From NCBI RefSeq assembly GCF_002993365.1, contig NZ_PVNP01000013.1, positions 1-64,000 on the forward strand: DNA of 64,000 bases. Direction: 5' to 3'. A program made the translations under genes and the position numbers. Positions within the stretch are counted from its first letter, which is position 1, and the number at the start of each line of letters is the position of its first letter. This document shows positions 27,991-36,642 of the stretch, in pieces. Under the pieces are notes generated by a model. The model ran no database searches. It saw nothing but the letters and a program-made list of their open reading frames with translations, and was not told the DNA's origin. This stretch comes from Marisediminitalea alba (lineage in GTDB: Bacteria > Pseudomonadota > Gammaproteobacteria > Enterobacterales > Alteromonadaceae).

Positions 27991-29763
27991 TTAGCTGTTG
28001 GGCTTGTCATCTTCTGCCGGCGTTTCACCTTGAGCTGATTTAGCAGGCCCGGATTGCGGCTTTTTCGCTTTGGTAGTCACCAGGTCGCCATCAATTACAG
28101 CACTGCCCTGGATCAGATCTTCCAGTGTGCCATCTTCAGCATCCACTAATCCCACTTCACGCAGTAAAGAGTCAACTAACGGCGCATTGGCGCGGTAGTT
28201 AAGTGCCGCGCTGGTAACCTGATCCGCCAGGCCTGCGCCACCGCTCTCACCACTGCCGCCAGCACCACCAAGACTGTTGCCATAGCCTTGTAAGATTTTA
28301 ATGCCGTCGATGTTTTCCAGTGGTTTAACCGCATTGGCAATAATGTCTGGCAGGATCTTAAGGATGGCCAGTGAGCGTTGCAGATCAATTTGCTCGTCTT
28401 TAAGGGTGTTTTCGGCTTCGTACATGGCTTTCTTACCGGCTGCTTCCACGGCAAACACTTTCTCGTCGGCTTCTGCCTGCAGTTTCTTGGCATCAGCGCT
28501 GGCCCGGGCTTCGGTAAGGATCGCTTCTGACGTATTGATCGCCGCTTCACGCTTCGCTTCGGCTTCTACGGTAATGTTCACCGCTTCACGCTCTGCTTCT
28601 TTACGGGCGTCGATAACTTCAATTTCCATGCGTCGATTAGCTTCGGCCACCTGGCGGGTAGTAATAACCGCTTCTTCTTTTTCAACCTTGAGCTTTTCGG
28701 CTTCAGCCGCTTTGGCGCGGGCAGCGGATTCTTCTTCAGACTTATTGGCAATAGCAATTTGTTTATTCTGCTCGGCCACTTCAATTTGCTGCAGTTGCAG
28801 AATGCGTGCTTCGTCGATAGCTTTACGCTTTTCTATCTCGCGGGCTTCAATGGTTTGCGCTTTTTCGATTTCCGATGCAGAAATGGCTTTTTCTTTAGCA
28901 ATTTCAGCCTGGCGTTCTTCCTGCTCTTTTTGTTCGCGTTGCTTGGCAATCTCGGCTTTTTGTTCCTGCCGTTTAAAGGCCAGTGACTGTTCCTGCTGAA
29001 TGCGGGCTTCTTCTTCATCACGCTTGATGTTTAACGACAGTTTTTCTGCTTCCAGGTTACGCTGTTCAATCTGGATGCGGTTTTCCTGTTGAATATCGTT
29101 GGTTTCTTTGCGTTTTTCTTCAATAATTTTGGCTAAGCGGGCGCGACCTTCGGCGTCGAAGGCGTTGTTTTCGTTGAAGTACTGCAGGTCGGTTTGGTCG
29201 AAGCCGGTTAAGCTCACCGATTCCAGCTCAAGGCCGTTCTTTTCCAGATCGTTAGCCACACTTTGCTGCACTTTTTGTACAAAGTCGGCCCGTTGTTCGT
29301 GCATCTCGGTCATGGTCATTTCGGCCGCAACCGCACGCAGTACGTCGACGAACTTCGATTCCATGAGCTTTTTCACTTCTTCGGCACGGGTGGTCCGTGT
29401 GCCTAAGGTTTGCGCTGCCATAGAAATACCGGCGGCGTTTGGCGCAACGCGTAGGTAAAAATCGGCTTTTACATCTACGCGCATCCGGTCTTTGGTGATC
29501 AGCGCATCCTTGGAGGTTTTTTCTACCTCAATGCGAAGGGTGTTCATATTTACCGGGATCACCTCGTGCACCACTGGCAACACCAGCGCGCCACCATCCT
29601 TGATGACTTTTTCACCGCCTAAGCCGGTACGTACAAAGGCGGTTTCTTTGGTAGCCCGGGTATATAAGCGGGCAAAGATAAAACCAATAACGAGCAGACC
29701 AATGACTACTGCGCCGATCATTATCAGCATAAAAGGTAAGTTACCTAATCCTGAATTTTCCAT
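27991..29763 (-). CDS. yqiK: Flotillin family membrane scaffold protein (YqiK type)
   Basis: SPFH/band-7 protein of membrane microdomains. The start MENSGLGNL at 29763 has GGAAG eight bases upstream; a frame extended by five residues to 29778 has none. One N-terminal helix (about 10-30), a band-7 domain (about 35-210) and a long coiled coil rich in Glu, Ala and Lys (about 215-465) are visible, then a Gly-rich stretch and a charged tail. It follows the YqiJ-like gene by 24 bases, the standard pair. Flotillins with a YuaF/YqiJ partner affect membrane order; specific clients here are unknown. Confidence 0.93.
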   Translation of the reverse strand: MENSGLGNLPFMLIMIGAVVIGLLVIGFIFARLYTRATKETAFVRTGLGGEKVIKDGGALVLPVVHEVIPVNMNTLRIEVEKTSKDALITKDRMRVDVKADFYLRVAPNAAGISMAAQTLGTRTTRAEEVKKLMESKFVDVLRAVAAEMTMTEMHEQRADFVQKVQQSVANDLEKNGLELESVSLTGFDQTDLQYFNENNAFDAEGRARLAKIIEEKRKETNDIQQENRIQIEQRNLEAEKLSLNIKRDEEEARIQQEQSLAFKRQEQKAEIAKQREQKEQEERQAEIAKEKAISASEIEKAQTIEAREIEKRKAIDEARILQLQQIEVAEQNKQIAIANKSEEESAARAKAAEAEKLKVEKEEAVITTRQVAEANRRMEIEVIDARKEAEREAVNITVEAEAKREAAINTSEAILTEARASADAKKLQAEADEKVFAVEAAGKKAMYEAENTLKDEQIDLQRSLAILKILPDIIANAVKPLENIDGIKILQGYGNSLGGAGGSGESGGAGLADQVTSAALNYRANAPLVDSLLREVGLVDAEDGTLEDLIQGSAVIDGDLVTTKAKKPQSGPAKSAQGETPAEDDKPNS

Positions 29764-29787
29764 AGTGACTACTTCCATCGTAAAGGG

Positions 29788-30417
29788 TTAAAGGTCGGAA
29801 TAGCGACTTGCTAACCAGCGGTAATCCCGCTTTTGTATTAATAATATTTTTTCGCCCTGACTGAATTGCTCATAAGGCTCGAAAGGCTCTACCAACAGGT
29901 AGTGAGGCTGGCCATGGGCATCAATGAATTTACCTTCCGCCGGACTGTTCTGACGGGCAACACCAACGGTAATGTGACCAACCGTGCCAACCAGTTCATC
30001 GGCTGTGGTGGCCGACGATTCCTGTTTGGGGAGCAGGCGGGCAATAAAAGAGCCAAACCGGGCCGTGAAAAACAGTCCAGCTATAACAGCCAGAAGCGTT
30101 ATTAGCCAACGGGCAAAATAGGTGTCCAGCAGCGTGAGAGAAAGAAAATTAAATGTCAGACCGGCAGAGCCGAAAGTGGTAAGCAGTAATACCAGCCAAA
30201 CCAGCAGCGGCAGTCTGTCGAGCGCCAGCCAGCTACCAAACTCGGTAAAACCTGAAGAAGTATCAGTGTCGGCATCCAGTGCCGCCTGATCGTCGACTAG
30301 CCCTAGCAGACTAACCCCAAAAAACATCCCTGCCATTTCCAGAATGAAAAGCGCTATAACAATGCCCAGCGCACAGCTAAACCAGAAATTGGCATCATCT
30401 AATAAGAATGACAACAT
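29788..30417 (-). CDS. yqiJ: YqiJ/YuaF-type membrane protein with OB-fold domain
   Basis: A 209-residue inner-membrane protein: helices at about 10-34, 64-92 and 98-122, then a soluble OB-fold (NfeD-like) domain (about 138-205) with LVGTVGHITVGVA and YLLVEPFEPYEQF. Such proteins are the partners of flotillins. It is upstream of and co-directional with the flotillin gene. Confidence 0.88.
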   Translation of the reverse strand: MLSFLLDDANFWFSCALGIVIALFILEMAGMFFGVSLLGLVDDQAALDADTDTSSGFTEFGSWLALDRLPLLVWLVLLLTTFGSAGLTFNFLSLTLLDTYFARWLITLLAVIAGLFFTARFGSFIARLLPKQESSATTADELVGTVGHITVGVARQNSPAEGKFIDAHGQPHYLLVEPFEPYEQFSQGEKILLIQKRDYRWLASRYSDL

Positions 30418-30515
30418 GCCACCGTCCCTGATGGTGAATTCATAATCGAGAAAAGGAGTGTAATCCTAAAATAGCCAGATGGTAAAGCACTTAATAGGTA
30501 GTTCAGGCCTAACGT

Positions 30516-31012
30516 TCAGGATACGTCGTTGCCATGTTGTCCAAGTTTTCTAAGCACATACAACCGCCAGATTGTATAACTATTTACCATTAGCAGGGTC
30601 ATTTCCAGCAGCGTGCCACCAATAGAGCCAACAAGAATGTTGTTGGTAAGCCAGCAAATAGCACCGCATATAAACGCCAGCCGCATTTTTATGCCCGACA
30701 GGCAATACAGCGCATAAGTACCTATACAGGTGCCCAGAATGGGGAATAAGTCGTACCACACATCGGCCAGATAAATACCCAGCGTCAGCGTGTTTTTATG
30801 GATAAGCCGGTTCTGACCACCGATAACAACGCACTTAAACAGGCGGTAGTGGCGCTAAGTAGCGCGAAATGCAGGGCGTGATTTAGGTTCATCAATACCA
30901 TCATAATGCGCAGATGCTGATCGTCTTTCTGATAGAAACACAAAATGCCGAGCACAAAGCTCAGCATGCCAAACGCCTGGGCGAGATTAAATTCGGGTAA
31001 GTCGGGTAGCAA
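30516..31012 (-). pseudogene. ygjV: YgjV family inner-membrane protein, interrupted by a frameshift
   Basis: Two adjacent frames, 31012-30785 (75 residues) and 30761-30516 (81 residues from a GTG), together make one YgjV-type protein. The first has FGMLSFVLGILCFYQ and LLSVVRTGLSIKTR; the second continues the family with WYDLFPILGT, LSGIKMRLAFICG and SIGGTLLEMTLLM. Adding one A to the run of five (T 30793-30797 on the plus strand) restores a continuous frame reading SIKNTLTLGIYLADVWYD. Either a one-base deletion has inactivated the gene, the sequence has an error, or slippage on the A run makes the full protein. YgjV function is unknown. Confidence 0.75.
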
Positions 31013-31029
31013 AATAAACGGTTTGGTGA

Positions 31030-31233
31030 TTATTCAGGTTTAAACACGCCAATCACGTTGGCGTTTTTGCTGGCGGTTTTAACTTCTTCCTGGGGTTGCG
31101 ATTCGGCATAGCCGCACTCTACACAGGTGAGCTTTTCAATGTTGTTTTCGAAAAATAACATAATGGTGTCGGTGGCCTTGCATTTGGGGCAGGTGGCACC
31201 GGCAATAAAGCGTTTTCGTTGGCGTTGACTCAT
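31030..31233 (-). CDS. yheV: YheV family putative metal-binding protein
   Basis: A 67-residue protein with a zinc-ribbon pattern: ATCPKCKATD and LTCVECGYAE supply two CxxC pairs. The N-terminus (MSQRQRKRFIAGA) is basic. Members of this family lie near yheS, slyX and fkpA in E. coli, as here. Function unknown; nucleic-acid binding is a guess. It ends 17 bases before the start of the ygjV remnant. Confidence 0.9.
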   Translation of the reverse strand: MSQRQRKRFIAGATCPKCKATDTIMLFFENNIEKLTCVECGYAESQPQEEVKTASKNANVIGVFKPE

Positions 31234-31351
31234 GGGGTAAACCGTTGTGAATGATTAAGGTTATTACGCACTGCGCGCAAATGCAGATCGCTTGCAGCGC
31301 TTCTGGTAAACTACGCAGCCAGACTATGTTATCACAGGTATTCGCAGTTTT

Positions 31352-33265
31352 ATGATCCAGTTATCCGACGTCACCTTGTTGCGCGGCAGTAAAGTACTGC
31401 TGGATGGCGCATCGGCACAGGTTTTTCCCGGCCATAAGGTTGCCCTGATTGGCAGCAACGGCTGTGGTAAGTCGAGCCTGTTTGCTTTATTACGTGGTGA
31501 GCTTAGCGTGGATGCCGGTGACTGCGCAGTGCCTGCCGACTGGCGCATTGTGAGCGTGGCGCAGGAAACGCCGGCGGTAGAGCGAAGCGCCATTGATTAT
31601 GTCATCGACGGCGACAATTATTTACGCGGCCTTCAGCAAAAACTCAGTGAGGCAGAAGCGGCGAGTAACGGCGAAGAGATGGGTAAGTATCATGATTTAC
31701 TCGCTCAGGCAGGCGCCTATGATGTGGAAGCCAGAGCCGCCACCATTCTGGCCGGCTTGGGGTTTGCTCAAAGTCAGCTTACCGCGCCGGTAACCGATTT
31801 CTCGGGGGGCTGGCGGATGCGGTTGAACCTGGCCCAGGCGCTGCTATGCCCTTCAGACTTACTGTTGCTCGATGAACCCACCAACCACCTTGATTTGGAT
31901 GCCGTAATCTGGCTGGAGCGCTGGTTACAGCGTTATCAGGGCACACTGCTGCTGATTTCCCACGATAAGGCGTTTATCGATAACACCGTGGCGCAGATCA
32001 TCAGCGTTGAACAGCAGCAACTTATTGCCTACACCGGCAACTACTCAAGCTACGAAACCCAGCGTGCCGAACGACTGCGCTTACAGGACATTGAATACCG
32101 CAAGCAGCAGGACAAAATCGCTCATTTAGAATCCTTCATTACCCGCTTTAAGGCCAAGGCCAGTAAAGCCAAGCAGGCACAAAGCCGCATTAAGCAGTTA
32201 GAGCGCATGGAAACGCTGCTGCCGGCCCATCATGCCAGCCAGTTTAGTTTTGAATTTAAAGCCCCCATAGCATTGCCTAACCCGCTCATCCAGATGGAAA
32301 AGGTCATGCTGGGATATGGCGATCACATTGTGCTGGAGCAGGTAAAGCTCAATCTGGTACCGGGCAGCCGCATTGGCTTGCTGGGCCGTAACGGCCAGGG
32401 TAAATCAACGCTGATCAAACTCCTCGCTGGAGTACACGAGCCGAAAACCGGTGTATTTACCACGGCTAAAGGGTTAAACGTAGGGTATTTTGCCCAGCAT
32501 CAATTGGAATATCTGGATCCTCAGGCCTCGGCATTACTGCATTTGCAGCGTCTCGACAGCAAAGCCACCGAACAGCAGCACCGCGACTTCCTTGGCGGCT
32601 TTGGCTTTCACGGCGACGAAGCTACCGGCCCGGTAGCCCCAATGTCTGGCGGTGAAAAAGCGCGTTTAGTGCTGGCGCTTATTGTGTATCAGAAGCCGAA
32701 TTTGTTGCTGCTCGATGAGCCAACTAACCACCTCGATTTAGAAATGCGTCATGCGCTGAATATGGCCTTGCAGGGCTTTGAAGGGGCTATGGTGCTGGTA
32801 TCGCACGACCGTTTTTTATTAACCGCAGTGTGTGAGGAGTTTTATTTGGTCGACAGTGGCGAAGTGGCGCCATTCAGTGGCGACCTGGATGATTATCGCG
32901 ACTGGATCCTTGCGCAGCAAAACGTCGATAAAGCGGCAAATGCTGAACCGGTGGAAGACAAACCCAAGGTTGATCGTAAAGCAGAAAAACGCCGCGAAGC
33001 TGAGTTTCGTCAGTCTACCGCGCATCTGCGTAAGCAAATTCAACAGTCTGAAAAGGCAATGGAAAAGCTCAATGCCTCGCTGGCCAAAGTGGAGGAGGAG
33101 CTGGGGCGCAGCGAACTCTACGAGGCCGATAACAAGCCTGAGTTAATGAAATTCTTAGATCAGCAGGCAACTCTCAAATCTCAACTAGAGGATGAGGAGA
33201 TGCAGTGGCTGGATGCACAGGAACAACTGGAAGCTGCTAAAGACGCCTATGACATCAGCGCCTGA
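31352..33265 (+). CDS. yheS: ABC-F family ATPase YheS
   Basis: Soluble tandem ATP-binding protein of the ABC-F group, which act on ribosomes. The 637 residues include two ABC domains: Walker A GSNGCGKSS (about 34-42) and GRNGQGKSTL, signatures SGGWRMRLNLAQALL and MSGGEKARLVLAL, Walker B LLLLDEPTNHLD in both. Between them is the arm/linker region with REERL-type coiled coil (KAKASKAKQAQSR). A C-terminal coiled coil (about 545-635) completes it. The next gene overlaps its end by 17 bases. Confidence 0.95.
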   Translation: MIQLSDVTLLRGSKVLLDGASAQVFPGHKVALIGSNGCGKSSLFALLRGELSVDAGDCAVPADWRIVSVAQETPAVERSAIDYVIDGDNYLRGLQQKLSEAEAASNGEEMGKYHDLLAQAGAYDVEARAATILAGLGFAQSQLTAPVTDFSGGWRMRLNLAQALLCPSDLLLLDEPTNHLDLDAVIWLERWLQRYQGTLLLISHDKAFIDNTVAQIISVEQQQLIAYTGNYSSYETQRAERLRLQDIEYRKQQDKIAHLESFITRFKAKASKAKQAQSRIKQLERMETLLPAHHASQFSFEFKAPIALPNPLIQMEKVMLGYGDHIVLEQVKLNLVPGSRIGLLGRNGQGKSTLIKLLAGVHEPKTGVFTTAKGLNVGYFAQHQLEYLDPQASALLHLQRLDSKATEQQHRDFLGGFGFHGDEATGPVAPMSGGEKARLVLALIVYQKPNLLLLDEPTNHLDLEMRHALNMALQGFEGAMVLVSHDRFLLTAVCEEFYLVDSGEVAPFSGDLDDYRDWILAQQNVDKAANAEPVEDKPKVDRKAEKRREAEFRQSTAHLRKQIQQSEKAMEKLNASLAKVEEELGRSELYEADNKPELMKFLDQQATLKSQLEDEEMQWLDAQEQLEAAKDAYDISA

Positions 33266-33749
33266 GTTAACACCTGAACTGTTCTGGCAGCATAGCCTGC
33301 AGCATTATACACAGCCTGGTGTGGCGGAAGCCTGCCTGGCATTACAGGATCACTATCAGGTAAACGTTAACCTGCTGTTGTTTTATCATTGGTGCTTTAC
33401 GATAAACCAACCGGTCTCCCAGGCTTTACGTGAAGCCCTGGAAGAAGCCGTCGCCACCACCGATCCGGCCATACGAAATCACCGTATCAGGCGCCGTGCA
33501 GCGAAAGGCAGCAAAGTTTACAAGGCGCTTAAGCAGCAGGAACTTGAACTGGAAGCTGCACAGCAGGCAGAGCTGGTAGCCGCCTACCAAAAAATAATGG
33601 GGTCAAAAATCAAGGGGTCAATCAAGGGGTCAGAGTCGTTGAATAGCGTATTCAACGACTCTGACCCCTTGATTGCCTTGCTTAACTGGTTAGGTTTGCC
33701 AAATCATTCGAAAACCCAGAATTTAATCACAACAGTGTTACAGGTATGA
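33249..33749 (+). CDS. TIGR02444 family protein carrying an inserted palindrome
   Basis: A 166-residue protein starting at ATG 33249 (MTSAPELTPELF), inside the last codons of yheS. The conserved part is ELFWQHSLQHYTQPGV, CLALQDHYQVNVNLLLF and RRRAAKGSKVYKALK, which I associate with family TIGR02444 (unknown function, near yheS in many gammaproteobacteria). From about residue 116 the coding sequence runs through repeat DNA (33596-33673) encoding KGSIKGSESLNSVFNDSDPL, then continues LNWLGLPNHSKTQ. The insertion adds no stop. It overlaps yheT by four bases (ATGA). Confidence 0.82.
   Translation: MTSAPELTPELFWQHSLQHYTQPGVAEACLALQDHYQVNVNLLLFYHWCFTINQPVSQALREALEEAVATTDPAIRNHRIRRRAAKGSKVYKALKQQELELEAAQQAELVAAYQKIMGSKIKGSIKGSESLNSVFNDSDPLIALLNWLGLPNHSKTQNLITTVLQV
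33609..33673. repeat. Palindromic REP-like element inside a coding gene
   Basis: A perfect 25-base inverted repeat (33621-33645 and 33649-33673) separated by GCG; the arm contains GGGGTCAGAGTCG. Directly before it lies a second copy of the 12-mer ATCAAGGGGTCA (33609-33620 and 33621-33632) and a degenerate third copy near 33596. Elements with a GGGGTCAGAGTCG core are familiar from marine gammaproteobacteria, where they are associated with REP-type (Y1) transposases. The RNA would fold into a very stable hairpin within the mRNA. Confidence 0.8.
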
Positions 33750-34759
33750 CCATACGGACCAATCAATCACACGGAAGCATTGTTAAGAGCAGTTTTATTG
33801 CGCCGCGCTGGGCACGTAACCGGCATATTCAAACTATCTGGCCGCGCTTTATTCAGCGCCGTTTACCACTGAAATTCACTATGGAGCGCATTAAGCTCGA
33901 CGACGGTGATTTCCTCGATCTGGCCTGGGGGCCAGCGCCGCAGGCGCTGACCGGGTTGGTGGTGATGTTCCATGGCCTGGAAGGCTCCATGCATTCCCAT
34001 TATGCCAACGATATGATGGCCACGTTGAGCCAGGGTGGCTGGCAGGTGATGATGATGCATTTTCGTGGTTGCAGTGGCGAAGCCAACTTAACGCCCAGGG
34101 CTTATCACTCCGGTGAAACCGGCGATCCGGCGTGGGTAATTAATCTCTTACACCAGCGTTACCCGGATATTCCAAAGGCTGCGATAGGTTTTTCCCTGGG
34201 GGGCAATATGTTGCTTAAACTGCTGGGTGAAAGCCCGGATAGCCTGGGGTTAAAAGCCGCAGTAGCGGTGTCGGCACCGTTAAAACTCGATGAGTGCGCT
34301 ACCAGCGTCAATCAGGGCTTTTCGAAGGTGTATCAGAAGTATCTGCTCGCCAGCATGAAGAAAAATCTGCTCAAGAAAATGCAGCGCATTGATTACCGTG
34401 ATATTTTGCAGATCAGCGAGGCCGAGGTGCAAGCCATACAGACCTTCTGGCAGTTTGACAATCTGGTCACTGCTCCGCTGCATGGTTATGCTGATGCCAA
34501 AGACTACTACGAGAAGTGCAGCGCTTATTACTTCTTAAAAGCGATCCATTGCCCAACGCTTATCCTGCATGCACTGGACGACCCCTTCATGAATCATCTG
34601 GTGATCCCGCAAGAACACGAGCTGGCCCATAGCGTCACCGTTGAACTGAGTGAAACCGGTGGCCATGTGGGCTTTATGCAGGGCTCGCCAACCGCGCCTG
34701 AGGTGTGGATGCACCAACGTGTATTGCGTTATTTTCGCGACTATTTACCCACAACCTAA
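33746..34759 (+). CDS. yheT: YheT family alpha/beta hydrolase
   Basis: A 337-residue cytoplasmic hydrolase of the YheT/ABHD1 group. The nucleophile is Ser150 in GFSLGGN, with the oxyanion loop FHGLEGS near 75-81, a probable acid in LDDPFMN and the catalytic histidine in GGHVGFM. The conserved N-terminal block is RNRHIQTIWP. The natural substrate is unknown. It is coupled to the upstream gene by an ATGA overlap and followed by yheU, the same order as E. coli yheSTU. Confidence 0.93.
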   Translation: MTIRTNQSHGSIVKSSFIAPRWARNRHIQTIWPRFIQRRLPLKFTMERIKLDDGDFLDLAWGPAPQALTGLVVMFHGLEGSMHSHYANDMMATLSQGGWQVMMMHFRGCSGEANLTPRAYHSGETGDPAWVINLLHQRYPDIPKAAIGFSLGGNMLLKLLGESPDSLGLKAAVAVSAPLKLDECATSVNQGFSKVYQKYLLASMKKNLLKKMQRIDYRDILQISEAEVQAIQTFWQFDNLVTAPLHGYADAKDYYEKCSAYYFLKAIHCPTLILHALDDPFMNHLVIPQEHELAHSVTVELSETGGHVGFMQGSPTAPEVWMHQRVLRYFRDYLPTT

Positions 34760-34768
34760 GGAGTCTGC

Positions 34769-34999
34769 ATGATTATTCCTATCGACGAACTCGCGCCGGA
34801 TACCCTTAACAATATTGCCCGGGAGTTTGTGCTGCGTGAAGGCACCGATTACGGCGAAATTGAGGCGGCTTTTGCCGATAAAGTGGAGCAGGTGATTGCT
34901 AAACTCAAAAACGGCGAAGCCATTTTAGTGTATTCCGAACTACATGAAACCGTGGATATCCGCCCTGCCGACAGCTATCAACCAGGCGGTGAAGAATAG
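34769..34999 (+). CDS. yheU: YheU family protein (UPF0270)
   Basis: A 76-residue protein starting [21 protein letters not shown], with REGTDYGE and [12 protein letters not shown] as family blocks. AAGGAG eight bases before the ATG is a strong ribosome site. Function unknown; always with yheT. It closes the yheS operon. Confidence 0.93.
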   Translation: MIIPIDELAPDTLNNIAREFVLREGTDYGEIEAAFADKVEQVIAKLKNGEAILVYSELHETVDIRPADSYQPGGEE

Positions 35000-35167
35000 G
35001 CCTTGAGTGTTACCGGGCTGTAAAGACATAAAATCTTTTCAAAGTATTTCTGAGTGTTGACCAATCTTTAAACAGCGCGCATGCTGGGATTAATAATATA
35101 CTCATAGCCGATTGTGTGGCTGTGGGTAAATCTTATAAACCTTACTCTAACGACACAAGAGAACATT

Positions 35168-36640
35168 ATGAGAACACTCTCTGTAATTGCAGCGGGCGTG
35201 ATGTCTGTCTGGTTGATGGGCTGTAGTCAGCCAGCGCAGAATGATGCACAGTCCGGTAGTGCGGCGGCTATGCCGGATGCCAAAACCATCGCCGATGCTG
35301 CCAGCGGCGTAGATATGAACGTGGATTACAATGTCCCGGTAGAATATTTCAAGCTCGACAATGGCCTTAAAGTGGTTTTATCCAAAGACGATACCGCCCC
35401 TACGGTTACCGTTGCGGTGTACTACAACATCGGGTTTCGTAATGAACCAAAAGACCGTACCGGTTTTGCGCATTTGTTTGAGCATATGATGTTCCAGGGC
35501 TCCGAAAACCTTGGCAAGATGGAGTTCATTAAATTGGTAAATGACAACGGCGGGGTGCTGAATGGCTCAACCCGTTTTGACTTCACCAATTATTTTGAGA
35601 TTGTCCCGGCGCATAACCTGGAAACCTTCTTATGGGCAGAGGCCGATCGGATGAAAGGGCTGGCCATCACTCAGGACAACCTGACTAACCAGCAGGGCGT
35701 GGTGAAGAACGAAGTTAAAGTCAATGTGCTTAACCAGCCTTATGGTGGTTTCCCCTGGCTGGATATGCCCCAGTACGCCTTCAATAACTGGTACAACGCA
35801 CACAACTTTTACGGCGACCTGGCCGACCTCGACGCGGCTAATCTGGAAGATGTGGCGGGATTTTTCGACATGTACTACGCGCCAAATAATGCTGCGCTCG
35901 CTGTGGTAGGCGATATTGATGTGGCCGAAGCAAAAGCCATGATTGAGAAATACTTTGGTGATATTCCGGCAGCTGAGATTGCGCCACAGCCGGATTTATC
36001 TGAGCTACGTCAGGAAAAAGAAAAGGTCTTCAATAAGCACGATAAGCTGGCGCCTAAGCCAGCTTATGCCTTTGCCTATAAAATGCCGCCCCGGGATACC
36101 CCTGAGTATTATGCCATGGGCATTATCGACCAGATCCTGGTCCAGGGTGAAGATAGCCTGTTGTATCAGGAGCTGGTAAAAAATAAACAAATTACCGGCA
36201 GTGTGGGTGGTGGGATTAACTACCTGCTGGGTAATATGTTTAACTACAACGGCCCTATGCTGTGGATGAGCTCGTTTACTCACGACGATACCGTAAGCCA
36301 GGAAACCATTACTTCTGCCATTGATTCTGTCGTTAATCAACTGTCTGAAAAACCACTCAGCGATGAAGAGATGTCCCGAGCGATCGTGAAGATCCGTTCC
36401 AGTCTGTTTGATTCCATCGACGGTTTCTACGGTTTCGGACGCGCCGATCTACTGGCCAGTTTTGCGTTGTTTGATGATAAACCGCAAAAAATTAATGAAC
36501 TGGAAGCCAATTTTAAGCAGGTAACGCCTGAGCTTATTATGCAAACAGTAAAAGATTACCTGCGCCCAACCAATCGCACCATTCTTACCGTAACGCCCGG
36601 TGAAGCGGCGGCCGACGAATCACAGGCACAGGGAGAATAA
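35168..36640 (+). CDS. M16 family zinc peptidase, lipoprotein
   Basis: Envelope-anchored insulinase-family peptidase. The start 35168 gives a lipoprotein signal with LMGC (Cys19) and has AAGAGAA upstream; a longer frame to 35114 lacks this. The active-site inverted zinc motif is HLFEH (His102, Glu105, His106), with a likely distal ligand in GVVKNEVKVN. Two M16 halves are present (about 55-250 and 260-470). Three bases separate it from a second M16 gene, with which it probably forms a heterodimer. Confidence 0.92.
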   Translation: MRTLSVIAAGVMSVWLMGCSQPAQNDAQSGSAAAMPDAKTIADAASGVDMNVDYNVPVEYFKLDNGLKVVLSKDDTAPTVTVAVYYNIGFRNEPKDRTGFAHLFEHMMFQGSENLGKMEFIKLVNDNGGVLNGSTRFDFTNYFEIVPAHNLETFLWAEADRMKGLAITQDNLTNQQGVVKNEVKVNVLNQPYGGFPWLDMPQYAFNNWYNAHNFYGDLADLDAANLEDVAGFFDMYYAPNNAALAVVGDIDVAEAKAMIEKYFGDIPAAEIAPQPDLSELRQEKEKVFNKHDKLAPKPAYAFAYKMPPRDTPEYYAMGIIDQILVQGEDSLLYQELVKNKQITGSVGGGINYLLGNMFNYNGPMLWMSSFTHDDTVSQETITSAIDSVVNQLSEKPLSDEEMSRAIVKIRSSLFDSIDGFYGFGRADLLASFALFDDKPQKINELEANFKQVTPELIMQTVKDYLRPTNRTILTVTPGEAAADESQAQGE

Positions 36641-36642
36641 CC

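Noticed and set aside
28301..28999. A 232-residue plus-strand open frame opposite the flotillin gene
   Set aside because: It is the mirror of the coiled-coil codons (Glu, Ala, Lys give Ser- and Phe-rich antisense), has no ribosome site and no family similarity.
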